DNA from: Symbiodinium natans
Lineage: Eukaryota; Sar; Dinophyceae; Suessiales; Symbiodiniaceae
Reading direction: 5' to 3'
NCBI GenBank assembly: GCA_905221605.1
Contig: CAJNDS010002566.1
Location: 238,501 to 302,500 of the forward strand
DNA length: 64,000 bases
Of the stretch, positions 54,525 through 64,000 are shown piece after piece (the stretch's first letter is position 1; every line of letters starts with the position of its first letter). The notes under the pieces were generated by a model that did no database searches, was not told the origin of the DNA, and worked only from the letters and a program-made list of their open reading frames with translations. The position numbers and the translations under genes are program-made.

Positions 54525-54699
54525 GTGCCACAGACTGGGTGCCTGTCGGGTATGGCAGCCGCCATCAGTAAGTGGGTGAAGCCAAGCCTGCACGTTGTTG
54601 TTGCTGTTGCTGCTTTGTTCATCCTTTTTGGTGATTATTGTCGAATAGCTTGTTTTGCAGCAGTAGCGGATAAATGTCCTACACCGTGGCGCTCAGCAG

Positions 54700-54879
54700 G
54701 ACGAAGCGGCTCTGGAGAAGGCTCGTAAAGCGGCAGCGCTCGGATCTTGAACAAACCGAACACGCTTCCAATTTGAAGCCGGCATGGAGGCCGAAGCGGA
54801 AGTTGCCGAGCTGCCAGCGCCCCCACGGGCCACGCACTTGGAAGGGTCTTCACCTTTGGGGTCTGCTGGCCCATGCTTT
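54700..54879 (+). CDS. M3 block 2, exon b and exon w
   Basis: b 54700-54738 (acceptor GCTCAGCAG|GAC; DEAALEKARKAAA, donor unclear). w 54784-54879: MEAEAEVAELPAPPRATHLE then GSSPLGSAGPCF|GTAAGG, a strong donor. Exon w corresponds to 22030-22095, so the M3-to-w order is the same in both blocks. Confidence 0.5.
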
Positions 54880-54983
54880 GTAAGGATGCAGTGGGACGAC
54901 CAGTTCACTGTTCCTTATAAAATGACTTGTCGGCTTGTCCCAAGACATCCGTTTTCTTAAAGCTATTTCATTTTTTGCAACAG

Positions 54984-55040
54984 GACATTCCTGCACCGAC
55001 GGGCGTGCCTTCAGCAACCTCCTTGCGTTCTGCGGACGAG
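54984..55040 (+). CDS. Short exon DIPAPTGVPSATSLRSADE
   Basis: Pyrimidine-rich acceptor TTTTTTGCAACAG|GAC, 19 codons, donor GAG|GTGTGG, phase 0-0. Pro/Ser/Thr-rich linker. No clear paralogue. It follows exon w (phase 0) and could be its downstream partner. Confidence 0.5.
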
Positions 55041-55385
55041 GTGTGGGCTTGCATCGGCGACATGCTCAGTAGGCTGTGACGGATGTGATTTGCTATTCGG
55101 AGGGAGACATCCAGCGTCTTGATGCTCCGCAGGTTTTAAAGCATTTTGTTGCGTTGACGCTCCCAACGTAAGCAGCACGTAAGCGAAAGCCAGCACCTGC
55201 AAGATAGATCCGCAGCCCATCGGCATGTCAGCATGTGCACTTGTTCTTCTGCTAACAGGGAGCTTTCGTCAAGCAACTCCCATCGCAGCATGCTCAATGG
55301 CTTGAACCTGACATGCTGACCTTTGGTGAATCAGTGGTGAATCTCAATGCCCCTGGCATGGGAGCCTCAACAAAAGACCCTGGAG

Positions 55386-55469
55386 GAGCTCGCCGCCGCG
55401 GCTGCCCCGCCTCCTACAGCCCCGACTGCGCTCGTGGAGGAAACGCTGGGCACTGAGACCGCAGACTTA
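55386..55469 (+). CDS. Exon g-like copy (M4 module) near M5
   Basis: ELAAAAAPPTAPTALVEETL then GTETADLE, 28 codons aligned to M4 exon g. The upstream sequence is AAGACCCTGGAG|GAG, so the acceptor AG is kept. It shows that M4-type exons also occur downstream of M3 block 2. A stop follows two codons later. Confidence 0.5.
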
Positions 55470-55727
55470 GAGACTTAGAGGAAGTTCCAAGATCATGGAG
55501 CTAATTGACTTGACTCAATGCTTTGTGATAACTCCAAGTGCGTTCCCAAAAACCCCGACGCCCACAAGCGACCAGCGGAGCCGCAGCACGGCGCGAGTGG
55601 CCAGCACAGCACGAACTGAGCTCATCTTAGCTCTGGGCGTGGGCAGGGAGGATGTTTGTCTTTGGCCAGCCGCTTCGTCCGGGGATCGTTGGGAAGCAGA
55701 TGTGGAAGAGTCTGGCAGCCTGGCAAG

Positions 55728-56005
55728 GTCTGGTGATCCCAAGCAGCACCGATTCACGATTGAAGCAACAGGAGGCTCTGCAGAGATTCCACTTGGTCGG
55801 CAAGTGCAGACCTCGGAGCCAAGGTTTTCTTGGTTCTAGGTGTTGAGCCGTGTGCAAGAAAGTGTAAGCGTGGTCGTTTCCAAGAGTGGTCTCTTTTGCT
55901 CAGGTGCCTTCGCCGACACAGGGCTCCCACGAGTTATCGACGCTAAAGCATCAGCCAAGCTCGTCTTCAATGGCAAGGGTGCCCGTGGCCGCTGACCGAT
56001 TGCAG
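55728..56005 (+). CDS. M5 exon pair q1-o1
   Basis: q1 55728-55839: acceptor TGGCAAG|G, then SGDPKQHRFTIEATGGSAEI, PLGRQVQTSEPRFSWF and a TAG as last codon (AAG in copy 2), directly followed by GT. o1 55904-56005: acceptor TTGCTCAG|GTG; VPSPTQGSHELSTLKHQPSS, SSMARVPVAADRLQ|GTTCCG. The intron is only 64 nt. The TAG would truncate this copy unless the donor lies upstream. Family not recognised. Confidence 0.5.
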
Positions 56006-56185
56006 GTTCCGCGTGAGTGCAGCACAGGGTGAGACTTGCAATCGTCGCAGTTAGGGGTTCAACATGCCCCTGGCCCCAGAAACAAAGGGGACCAAAACAC
56101 ATGTGTTTGAGCGCGCCACTTTACGAGAGCCTTTCCACTTGGTATGGTGCCCATGCTTGGGCTGCACGCCGTACTTCCTTGGCAG

Positions 56186-56254
56186 GATGTGCAGAATCCT
56201 GGAGATGGCGTAGCTGGCGTAGCTCCGCTCGGTCAAACACCGGTGCCCGGAGCC
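56186..56254 (+). CDS. M5 exon p1
   Basis: Acceptor CTTGGCAG|GAT; DVQNPGDGVAGVAPLGQTPV then PGA before TAA. Matches p2 (57889), EVRNPGDGVAGPALLGPTPS. The upstream 25 bases including GTACTTCCTTGGCAG are also shared. In p2 the frame continues, here it stops, so an internal donor (ACACCG|GTGCCC) or decay is possible. Confidence 0.45.
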
Positions 56255-56314
56255 TAATAAGCTGGCAGCATAGGCGAGGAAATGTTGGAAGAGTCTGGCG
56301 GCATACCTGGCAAG

Positions 56315-56585
56315 GCCTGGTGATCCCAAGCAACATCGCTTCACGATTGAAGCAATAGGAGGCTCATCAGAGATTCCACTTGATCGGCAAGTGGAGACCT
56401 CAGAGCCAAGATTTACTGTTTTCAAGGTGATGAGCCGTGTCCAATCAAAGTATGAGTGAATAGCTTTCGGGACTTTCTCCTAGGTGCCTTCCCCGACACA
56501 GGGCTTCGAAGAGTTATCTACGCTGAAGCATCGGCCAAGCTCGGTCTCAATGACGGCAAGGGTGTCCGCCGCCGACCGACTGCAG
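56315..56585 (+). CDS. M5 exon pair q2-o2
   Basis: q2 56315-56426: acceptor TGGCAAG|G; PGDPKQHRFTIEAIGGSSEI, PLDRQVETSEPRFTVFK, donor AAG|GTGATG, no internal stop. o2 56484-56585: acceptor TTTCTCCTAG|GTG; VPSPTQGFEELSTLKHRPSS, VSMTARVSAADRLQ|GTTGGG. Both pairs have identical exon lengths (112 and 102 nt). The intron is 57 nt. Upstream of q the copies differ by a 4-nt indel, consistent with intron. Good evidence for a real gene of unknown function. Confidence 0.6.
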
Positions 56586-57470
56586 GTTGGGAAGCACAGA
56601 GTGAGACTTGTAAACCTCGACTCTGTACACCACCGAAGTTGAAGTCGTAGCGATTTCTTGTCGATCGCTGCCCACGAACAAAAAGTGTAGTCGTAATTCA
56701 TTAAACGTTAAACGCAGCGGTCAGAACGGGGAAGTCGCTTGTGTTCCTAAGCCACACTAGCGGCGCGAGGCCAAAATGTAGGCAAACGCTTCACCTGACC
56801 TCGCGCGATGCCCTCGCAGGCCCAAAAACTCGACCTCATCACAATGACCTTCCATAAACACAGGGTTTCCTTCACCGCGCATGTGCTTGGAGCAGTGGTT
56901 CCAAGGGCAGGGAATTTTCGATGGGCACGGCCAGCTTCAGAAGCATACCTTCTTGTGGTTCAACGGGAATGTCGGGACTTTCTTGGGTATTTGCTTTGAA
57001 GGCGTAACGGGCGGCTGGGGTGTAACCGCTCTTGTGATGGCTTCCACGTTTCAATGTAACTGTGTATCTTCCGGGCCACCAAAAACTCCGGGGACCAAAA
57101 CACAAGAACGACCACGAAGTCTGAGGGCGGGCCAATACATTTGCATCTGTCTACCATTGCAGCAAAGATTCCACGGGGACTGCGATAGTGATGTGATGCC
57201 ACGTCCTGCTCCGTGTGACTCAGGGAATTCGTCCGAAAAACCCTGATATTCAACGCACGGGGTTCGAGTCTGAAGCTTGTTTGGGCAGTAGTTGCGGGGA
57301 ATTTGGGCACTTGGCGAAACGGAAGCACATTGCTTGTGGATCCATTCAATTTTGTCATGTTGCGTTTCAGGAGGGCTCGTATCACCGCATTGACCCCAAC
57401 CACAGTATTTCCTCAAAACAGTAGGTGGGACACACGTATAGAGGGTCCCTGCCAAACATGACAGAGCCCA
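56586..57470. other. Degenerate M5-like spacer
   Basis: A fragment near 57080 (GGGGACCAAAACACA) repeats sequence near 56087, suggesting a third, decayed M5 copy. No intact exon was found. A + frame near 56960-57060 (FLWFNGNVGTFLGICFEGVT) is hydrophobic but unsupported. Confidence 0.3.
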
Positions 57471-57478
57471 ACATCAGA

Positions 57479-57497
57479 GATATATATATATATATAT
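57479..57497. repeat. (TA)n microsatellite
   Basis: About nine TA dinucleotides. Confidence 0.9.
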
Positions 57498-57674
57498 CAT
57501 ACATCGCAACACTATTGTCGTGTGTCGGCTCCCGCTGTGAAGTGATCCACACTGACAGTGAAGTGAAGAAGGCCCACAATTAGTTGGCGATGTCCTGCAG
57601 GCCAAGGACACCAGCCCAGCCCCAACACAATCGGCGGGCCAATCCCTGCGGCAAGTGCAGAAGGACCGCGGGAG

Positions 57675-57819
57675 GTGTCAGGAAGTTGTTTTTGTTGACC
57701 CGCAACTCGTTCTTTCTGTGGCTTAGCGGGCGCAGGTTCTGGACGTCCACGGGGGACGTGTGAGGAAGTTGTTTTTTGACGAGCAATTCGTGCTGTTTGT
57801 GACTTAGAGAGCGCAGGTA
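57675..57819 (+). repeat. ~83-bp local tandem duplication
   Basis: TGTCAGGAAGTTGTTTTTG and the following 50 bases recur, diverged, from TGTGAGGAAGTTGTTTTTTG at about 57758. Both halves end in a GCGCAGGT string. Confidence 0.7.
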
Positions 57820-57888
57820 CGATGAAATATCTGGAGGTAGCGACTGCTTTTGTGGCAGTGGCCCATGCCTGGGGTACTTCCTTGGCAG

Positions 57889-58099
57889 GAGGTGAGGAAT
57901 CCTGGAGATGGCGTAGCTGGCCCAGCCCTGCTAGGTCCAACACCGTCGTCTGGAGCCTACAATGGGCTGTTGCGTTGGGAGGCGCGAGCGGTTGTGCAAC
58001 GTGCTTGTTGTGCGCAGATGCAGGATTCAGCACCTGCGGCCCACCGCTTCTGCCCTGAATATGGCAGCATCTCGTCACCAGACAAAGTTTTTGCATGTT
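57889..58099 (+). CDS. M5 exon p2 and C-terminal extension
   Basis: Acceptor CTTGGCAG|GAG; EVRNPGDGVAGPALLGPTPS, SGAYNGLLRWEARAVVQRAC, CAQMQDSAPAAHRFCPEYGS, ISSPDKVFAC, TGA. About 70 codons open. GTGCGCAG|ATG at 58017 could be a separate acceptor. Only the first 23 codons have a paralogue (p1). Confidence 0.45.
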
Positions 58100-58355
58100 G
58101 AAGAGCAGATCACAAGCGATATTCGCACCAGTACCGGGACACTCGCGCTTGCGATTCGCTCAGTGAAGGAGACTCCAAGACAAGCGTGGCCGACGAGCGC
58201 TCGGCAGGTCCTGAGGCAGCGCCTCTCTTCCAGGGATGGGGGTTGTGCGATGAGGAGATGTAGACATATGTAGACTCCAATTTAGACTATGTGTGTGTCG
58301 GGCCTTGGGTGGCAAAGCGTGAAGCCAACCCCATAAAAATTTTTTGGAAGGTCAG

Positions 58356-58599
58356 CATCCACTCCAAGCACTGCGGTCGTGGCTGCAGTGGCAGCTGTTG
58401 CAAAAGTCAAGGCCGTCCAGCATCTTGGCCTGATGCTACAGGTGTGGAATGTCGATAGGTCCGATAAGTTGAAACTGCTCACTTTTTACGTGCCCAGGCG
58501 TTGGAGGCCAGACCGGGTGGTGCCGGTGGTGCCGATGGTCCCACATGCAAGCGACACGTGGAAGCCAGGGAGCCAAAGTCCTGCTCCCACAATTCCGCG
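58356..58599 (+). CDS. Two exons: Ala/Val-rich helix and Gly/Ala linker
   Basis: First, 58356-58441: acceptor AAGGTCAG, STPSTAVVAAVAAVAKVKAV then QHLGLMLQ|GTGTGG; the Ala/Val helix could be membrane-embedded, but it is short and ends with Lys. Second, 58498-58599: pyrimidine-rich acceptor TTTTTACGTGCCCAG|GCG, ALEARPGGAGGADGPTCKRH then VEAREPKSCSHNSA|GTATGC, phase 0-0. The first ends in phase 0, so they can join across a 56-nt intron. Confidence 0.45.
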
Positions 58600-58756
58600 G
58601 TATGCAAGCTACAGCTACAAGTTGCCTGGAGCACACAGTACTCAGCAACTTGCCAGCCCAAGGCAGGCTCAGGAGGGATATGGAGGGATACGGAGGGATC
58701 CACGTTTTTTGCCATATGGAATCAGAGCGTTTGAACATGTCTTGTGTGTTTGGCAG

Positions 58757-59108
58757 GCACAGCTCACTTAGCACACTCGACTCTCCTGGCGGAGCTTCCA
58801 ATGCGGCGACGGTGGTTTGCCAGCCAATGGCGGCAAGTCAGTCCTGGGCCGAGCTGGCTGCAAAGGCACGTGAGTCGTGCCAACAGGCGCTGCAAGCCGT
58901 GGGCACTCCTAGCCCGATGACTCCATCGAGATCACCACGAATGGACTTGTCCCCACGGATTTATCAGTCCACCTCTCACGGGTTTGATGCAAGCTCACCT
59001 CCGCCAACAGCACGCGTGGAGCATCGCATCATTGCAGAGCCAAAGCTGCCTGCAACTCGTGCGGCATCTCCCATGACACGACCCTTGCCTGCAGTTTTTG
59101 CTTTCAAG
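58757..59108 (+). CDS. Ser/Pro-rich exon
   Basis: Acceptor TTTGGCAG|G, then about 117 codons: HSSLSTLDSPGGASNAATVV, SWAELAAKARESCQQALQAV, GTPSPMTPSRSPRMDLSPRI, YQSTSHGFDASSPPPTARVE, HRIIAEPKLPATRAASPMTR, PLPAVFAFK, then GCTTAT (possible GC donor) or three more codons to TAA at 59121. SP and TP sites are frequent, typical of disordered phospho-regulated segments. The phase at the acceptor (one base left) does not match the exon ending at 58599. No paralogue. Confidence 0.45.
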
Positions 59109-59181
59109 GCTTATAAGGCTTAAGGCTTGAGATGTGTTTCCGCGCAGCCTTTGAGTCGACACGCAGATTCCCTGCTTCCAG

Positions 59182-59473
59182 GATCTCCAGTCTATGATCA
59201 TCGCAGCACGGTCTGGCTGGATGCGACAGGGTCACGGTCTCAACTGCATTAAACTGTTAAACGCAGGGGCCCCAGGGGCCTGGCTTCTTCACCCCTGGCT
59301 CCCGGAACCCAGGCATGCGGTGCCACAGCAGGCGCTGGTCTCAGGATTCAACTCACGGTGGCAATGCCCAGCTTCTGATTTCGTGCCTTAGAAATTTGAT
59401 TCAACGTTTTCAGGAAGGGTTGTTTGGGGATACACTGGAGGCGCGCAGCGCAGGGGCTCAGGCCGAAAGAAAG
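59182..59473 (+). CDS. Two short candidate exons
   Basis: 59182-59210: acceptor CTGCTTCCAG|GAT, DLQSMIIAA plus two bases, donor CACG|GTCTGG. 59414-59473: acceptor AACGTTTTCAG|GAA, EGLFGDTLEARSAGAQAERK, then GAATAA (GA donor, or end). The second has the E/A/R composition of M3 exons. Support is splice signals only. Confidence 0.3.
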
Positions 59474-60972
59474 GAATAACGAGAGAAAGAAGGAACGAAA
59501 GACCCGCAAAAGGAACTGACGGAAGAAAGAAGAATAGAGCAACAGACGGGAGAGACCCTTCCATGCATGTCAGGGCTGTTGGGAGAAAGACCCGAAGGTG
59601 TAATCGATCTGCAAACAACCTGCCCCTTCTTGGGGCAGTTGGCCGAGTCGGCGGCGCAGAGGTTGCGAGGCAGTGGGCGCTGCTCGCGGAAGGGAGCAAA
59701 ACCTGCCACAGTCCTTATTGGCCATCCTTGTCCCCCCCAACTCCCTCCCCCCCCAAAAAAAAGCAACGTTGGCGAGGACGCCAGCTTACGCAAACTGCCC
59801 TGCCAACTGGGTTGACTCTGCTCCCGGAATTGAGTCGCTTGAGATAGGTTGCCGACGTTTGGCTTCAAGAGCCTCGGTGCAGGACGGGCTCTCACAGCTT
59901 TTCTGCAGATTGAAGCCAACACTTGTCAGCTTGTGGCCCTCTGTGGCAGGATGACTTCCTCTTCCGGGACTCAACACCGAGAGGCTGGAACATCATGACC
60001 TGGTAGAGTCACAGGACATCGGGCTCGCCGAGGAAGAGTAACGAGCATATACGAGCATGTGTGAGATGCCAAGGTTTGCATGTGGAGACCGCAGCCGCAG
60101 TCATCGATTTCTGCCATGCCGTCCTTGGCATCTCCCAGTGTCTTGTCTGCAGCCGAGGCGTTGCTTTTAGTCAGCAAGTTGCCGTCTTAGACAGCGCCTC
60201 GCCGTCTGCGGCTGCTAAGGATGTATGACGCCACGCCAAGTGGTGATGATGCGTCCCGCAGCTTCGCCGCCGGCAGGCCACAGGCAATATGCCTGGCCAG
60301 GAGCGTGCGGCAGCCCAATGCAGGCGGGAGATGGGGAGCCTGTCGTTGGCGCACTTTCCACTCGGAATGCCCTGGTTGCGAGGGGAGGGCTGTCAATGCA
60401 AACAGAAAAATCGAGACATGTCTCGGTTTGCCGCGCTGCAGGCTCGCCAAGCCCCTGATTCCGGGCAGAAGGTCTCGGAGCTGCCCGTCTCGAAGAGCCA
60501 CAAATTTGGGGTTTCCTAGACTAAGGGGATTTATTGAATTTATTGGGGCTCCAAAAAATTTTGAAAGGATTACAGCTCTTCGAACATTGCCAACATGAAA
60601 GGGTTCCACCAGAAAAGGTAAGTGGGGGCAGGTCGAAGCCGCAGCGCCCACGGCCCGGGACCATGCGCTTTTTCTCGAAGCTTGCTCACGTTTTGGACGA
60701 AAATCGTGTTCTCGCCTATGGCGTGCCCCCGCGATCGTCGTCCTCGAAACTGGAGTCGTCACTTCTTGGCTTCTGGGTTCGCAGAATGCGAGACTGTCGT
60801 TTGGGACGTCTGCCTTCGCGACATGCGCAAATGTGCTCTTGGTGTCTGCTCTTCGTGTTCCCATGGTCTCTCACTGTTTGGTGTCTGCGCTGGCATATTA
60901 GAGAGACCCTCCTATGTTGGGAGATGCTCATGTTTTGTGGACTTGATTTGGGCATCCTTAGGACATTTTCAG
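59474..60972. other. No secure gene
   Basis: A possible microexon LAESAAQRLR follows GGGGCAG at 59638. Otherwise only unsupported frames, including a long minus-strand frame at 60187-60864 with no recognisable motif. Confidence 0.3.
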
Positions 60973-61003
60973 ACTCGAAGAAGCCGCGGCCGAGGCCGCC
61001 GAA
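60973..61003 (+). CDS. Candidate Glu/Ala microexon
   Basis: Acceptor CATTTTCAG, then one base and LEEAAAEAAE before GAA|GTTATC. Its composition matches the M3 exons, but it starts in a different phase and has no close copy. Could be chance. Confidence 0.3.
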
Positions 61004-63215
61004 GTTATCAATTGCTCGGCCTTCTGTGGCCTTAAGCTGCCATAAAACCTCAGACATCCTGATAGGCCTAGAATAACAGTGTGAGCCTTATGGCCTTATG
61101 GCCTTATGGTATATTGGCCGTTTCATTCCTCGGGTATCCTCGGGTCAGCTCGCGAAGGATAGTATGACGACGCTGTCGCCCTCACCACCCTGTCACCTGC
61201 ACGACAAAAACACCCCGCATCCGCTACGGTAGCCGTCTTGTACCCCTGTTCGCAGGCCAGCCTCTTCTGAGCGGCGGTTGTGCTAATCTGCTGCAAGCTA
61301 ATTTAATGCGTCTCACAGATTTAAAGTTAACGGTGACATGCAGACCGACACCGGTCTGTCGCAGCTGTCGGTGAGACACTGTAATTTGTGTCATACTGTG
61401 AGGGAGGCGAGGCAGGCCACGAGACAATCCAAGCTGCCCCCCCAGCCCCAAATGTAGTGATATGTAGTGCTCGGCGCTTCCGCACCCTTCTGTCAGCTGC
61501 TCGCCTTTCGACGGGAGTGCTCCTCGGAAATCCGGAGCAAGACCTCTTAGTCACTCCAGTCCTACACAGTGCAACTCTTGCATCCGCCTTGTGCTGGAAT
61601 TCTTGACAGCTTGGCGCAACCGCAACGGACAATTTGTAGGCCATGTGTATGTGAACTCTTCCATTCTCGGTTGCCACCTTGGAAGCGCGCGGTATTGTTA
61701 TCTGAAGTCAAGCTGGTGAGCATCTTGTGCAAACATGAGCCACGGATATTCAAAAGGTGCATTCGTGAGCTTGCAGCGTGCTTTCGTCCTGATTGAGTTG
61801 ATCTAAAGCTCCGGGTTGACCTGTAGCGGCAGTGTCATATCCGAATTGGAAAGTGGAAAGCCATGTAGATGGAGTTTGATTGTATACATTGAATGATCAT
61901 GGCGTGCTATTTTTGAAAATGCTTCATTTCTTACATGAGTAGATCTTCGAGGATATACTTCTGACCAAATCCATAACATGTGGTGCCCCAAGTTAAAATG
62001 CGAGAGTTTTCGTGGTTTGCTTTCATTCTATACTACTGTCGATAAAGGAGGGTTTGCAATTTACGGATGTCAGATTAAGTTGCCAGCCGACAGTAGAAGT
62101 AGGTTAAACTTTATGGGGACGAAACTGCCATGTTACTGTGTAATTCATCGGATGATTTGGTTAGGATGCTTGGAGGTCAACTATAGTTTCAAGTTAGCTT
62201 AACGTCACATTGCTTGAATAGCCGGTGCCGTTTCGAAAATAATGACGGATACTTCGCCGCAGGCCGCAGGCTGAGGGACTCTGGGTCGGCGGCATTCTTG
62301 TTATTTGTATGACTAAATGTCTAATCTAACTGCAGTAGCCATAAATGAAAAACGAAAATCTCGCCCGGTTACAACAGTTGCCTTTGTTGGCACATCGGTT
62401 GTCTTAGTGGCTGCCTGCCCTTCATTATCTTCCCAAAATTCGGATGGCTTCCGCATCGAGTAGCTGTACGGTTGTGACGATCGAAGTAGAGAATTGTTGT
62501 ATTTGTGTACTGGAGGCCACTCATTTATTCATGCGATTCAGCTTGTTCCCTTTTCGCGTTTGGGACGTGCTGCTGCATGTTGTGCTGCTTCTTCATGCCT
62601 TTCAGAAGCGATGCCGGTCCAGACTTTGGAGGTGGATCCGAGACACGACTGTTGGAAAAACGGAATTCTTACTAAATGAGCAAAGATGCATTCCTGCAAC
62701 AAAGGGCCGACGGTTTTTTTGCTCCACCGAATTTACGCCTGACGCTCGAGGTAGTTTCAGTCAGTCATGTTGCTACCATCGACATCTGCAGCGGATGCTG
62801 CAAGTTGCAGATGGGTGCGCTTCGATACATTTCAGGACCGAAGGGCCTGCAGCCGTTGTGGCTCTTGTCTAGACCTGCGCGTTGCAAACTCAGGCCAGGT
62901 AGCCATAGGGGCCTGGGCGCTGGGAACAACTTCGAGAGCCTCACGTTGCCGCTGCTTTGCTGCAAGATGCCAGGCTCCTTACACTCTTGGAGGCTCGCGC
63001 AATCTAAGGGCCCTCGTGCTGACTCAGTCTGCGGGGCTCTCAGAGTCCTGCCGTTCACCCTTCAAAGAATATCATGGAGCGCAGCGAGAATTCGCCTTGT
63101 GCCCGGCGTGCAGCATCAGCGTGTGGCAGCACAGTACAACACGAGCCCCCGCATTGCAAGCCATCAAGTTAATCCGGTGTGAAGTGTGGCCCTGTGTTCA
63201 GTCCTTTCATGTCAG
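61004..63215. other. No secure gene
   Basis: Includes a triplicated TATGGCCT-type string near 61088-61108 and AT-richer sequence at 61700-62400. A weak splice-bounded stretch AMPVQTLE follows TGCCTTTCAG at 62606. Nothing else supported. Confidence 0.3.
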
Positions 63216-63415
63216 GTCCAGGCCTCCAGGCAGAAGATGCCGACAAAATGCCAGAACTCAGCGCTGCGGTGCAAATTTGGCCGCCAGGGTCCTGGGCTGG
63301 TTCTTGCATTCTTTCAGGGTGGCCCTTTAACAAGCTGTCAGGCAATATTCAGGTTGAGAGCTTCGCCGCCTCCTGGTTTCAGGAGCCGAGGAAGCACGAT
63401 TCCTTTACGCGAAAA
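63216..63415 (+). CDS. Three short candidate exons near the window end
   Basis: 63216-63268: acceptor TTTCATGTCAG, PGLQAEDADKMPELSAA|GTGCAA. 63318-63352: acceptor TTCTTTCAG, WPFNKLSGNIQ|GTTGAG. 63383-63415: acceptor CTGGTTTCAG|GAG, EPRKHDSFTRK|GTTAGA. Each has good AG and GT edges. Phases do not chain perfectly (the second needs one base from a preceding exon), so not all three can be right as drawn. Confidence 0.3.
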
Positions 63416-63444
63416 GTTAGACAGTTAGACAATCAATTTCAATT

Positions 63445-63466
63445 CCCCCCCCCCCCCCCCCCCCCC
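63445..63466. repeat. Poly-C run
   Basis: About 22 C residues; length may be unreliable in the assembly. Confidence 0.85.
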
Positions 63467-64000
63467 GGCATTCCACGCATGAACAGCAAGGAGGTCATCG
63501 GGAAAAAGCCTTCCCCAGTGCATCGCATTGCGTCCCTCTTTCAAGAATCTGTGCAGCTCTGGGGGCCTTTGCCCAGCAGTTGAAAGTGAAGTGCTTCAGA
63601 AAAACCTCTGCCCACGGCCCACCAAGCATGTTGAGTTGCACTGAGGACACGTCCGCTCTGAAGACCTCAAGGCGGTGGCCAGCAGCATGCAGAATGCCGC
63701 CGGGGCCTGAGTTTCAGAGAAGCGCCTTATGCAGCGCTTGTCATGCTGTAGTCTTCGTGGCTTGTGGTGCGCCAGGCATTCGGTGAGTCGAAAGCAGCTC
63801 GGATGCTCCAAGCCAGACTCTCCGGACTCTTTTTCCAACTTTACGCAAAACTGACGGATCAGCCGAACTTCCAGAGCCAAAAGCAGTGTTGAAAGGTCAA
63901 AAATGCGTTTTTCTCTCTGGCCGCTTTGAGTTTTCTGTTGTGTCTCCCGCAGGGAGCGACGCCACATGAGTCTCCAGCCCTCACACAGGTTTTCGAGTGC
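63467..64000. other. No secure gene
   Basis: A possible acceptor GTCTCCCGCAG at 63952 opens ERRHMSLQPSH before AG|GTTTTC, at the very end of the window. Nothing else supported. Confidence 0.3.

Noticed and set aside
56881-57246. 121-codon frame with hydrophobic stretch (FLWFNGNVGTFLGICFEG)
   Set aside because: No splice edges, paralogue or recognised motif. The opposite strand is equally open over the same interval.

Overview
The window looks like nuclear DNA of a dinoflagellate, probably Suessiales/Symbiodiniaceae-like. No species can be named. Evidence: introns repeatedly end AG with G as the first exon base; donors alternate GT with GC (possibly GA); TTTAGGG-type telomere-like tracts are present; protein modules occur in many small exons; tandem duplication is massive; and one exon carries a C-terminal WSDGDVWxRK motif that I recall from dinoflagellate predicted proteins. 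I see no bacterial operon, rRNA, tRNA or CRISPR array. All exon calls come from aligning paralogous copies inside the window (conserved frame, conserved AG|G acceptor, conserved donor), because there is no transcript evidence.

Layout, nearly all on the + strand. (1) 1.5-4.2 kb: candidate gene built from module M1 (acidic/Ala-Lys-rich exons 0-A-B). (2) 5.07-6.64 kb and 8.70-10.10 kb: two copies of module M2 (Gly/Ala/Thr minisatellite exon followed by short exons D, E, E2), separated by a telomere-like cassette bounded by inverted repeats. (3) 13.0-22.1 kb: module M3, a series of 30-54-nt exons encoding charged helical/coiled-coil segments, including about five tandem 1-kb units and a 174-bp mobile insertion. 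(4) 23.0-28.6 kb: two more M1 copies, with a degenerate coiled-coil sequence on the minus strand between the exons of the first. (5) 29.9-33.2 kb: divergent ancestor-like M4 copy and the 3' end of a gene with the WSDGDVW motif. (6) 33.6-47.5 kb: eight tandem copies (one truncated) of a ~1.88-kb unit, M4. (7) 48.4-49.3 kb: third M2 copy, just after a short CCCTAAA tract. (8) 50.7-54.9 kb: second M3 block with three tandem ~0.9-kb units. (9) 55-59.5 kb: module M5, a duplicated exon pair, and further exons. (10) 59.5-64 kb: sparse, with weak short exons.

The order M1-M2-M2-M3-M1-M1-M4(n)-M2-M3-M5 shows repeated copying of symmetrical phase-0 exons and of whole blocks. Most exons can be lost or duplicated without changing frame. 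The locus therefore behaves as an exon-duplication factory for long, charged, repetitive proteins. Whether it makes one very large protein, several genes or partly decayed copies cannot be settled from sequence alone. The window should not be read as one gene, because a stop codon follows WSDGDVWIRK at 33.17 kb.
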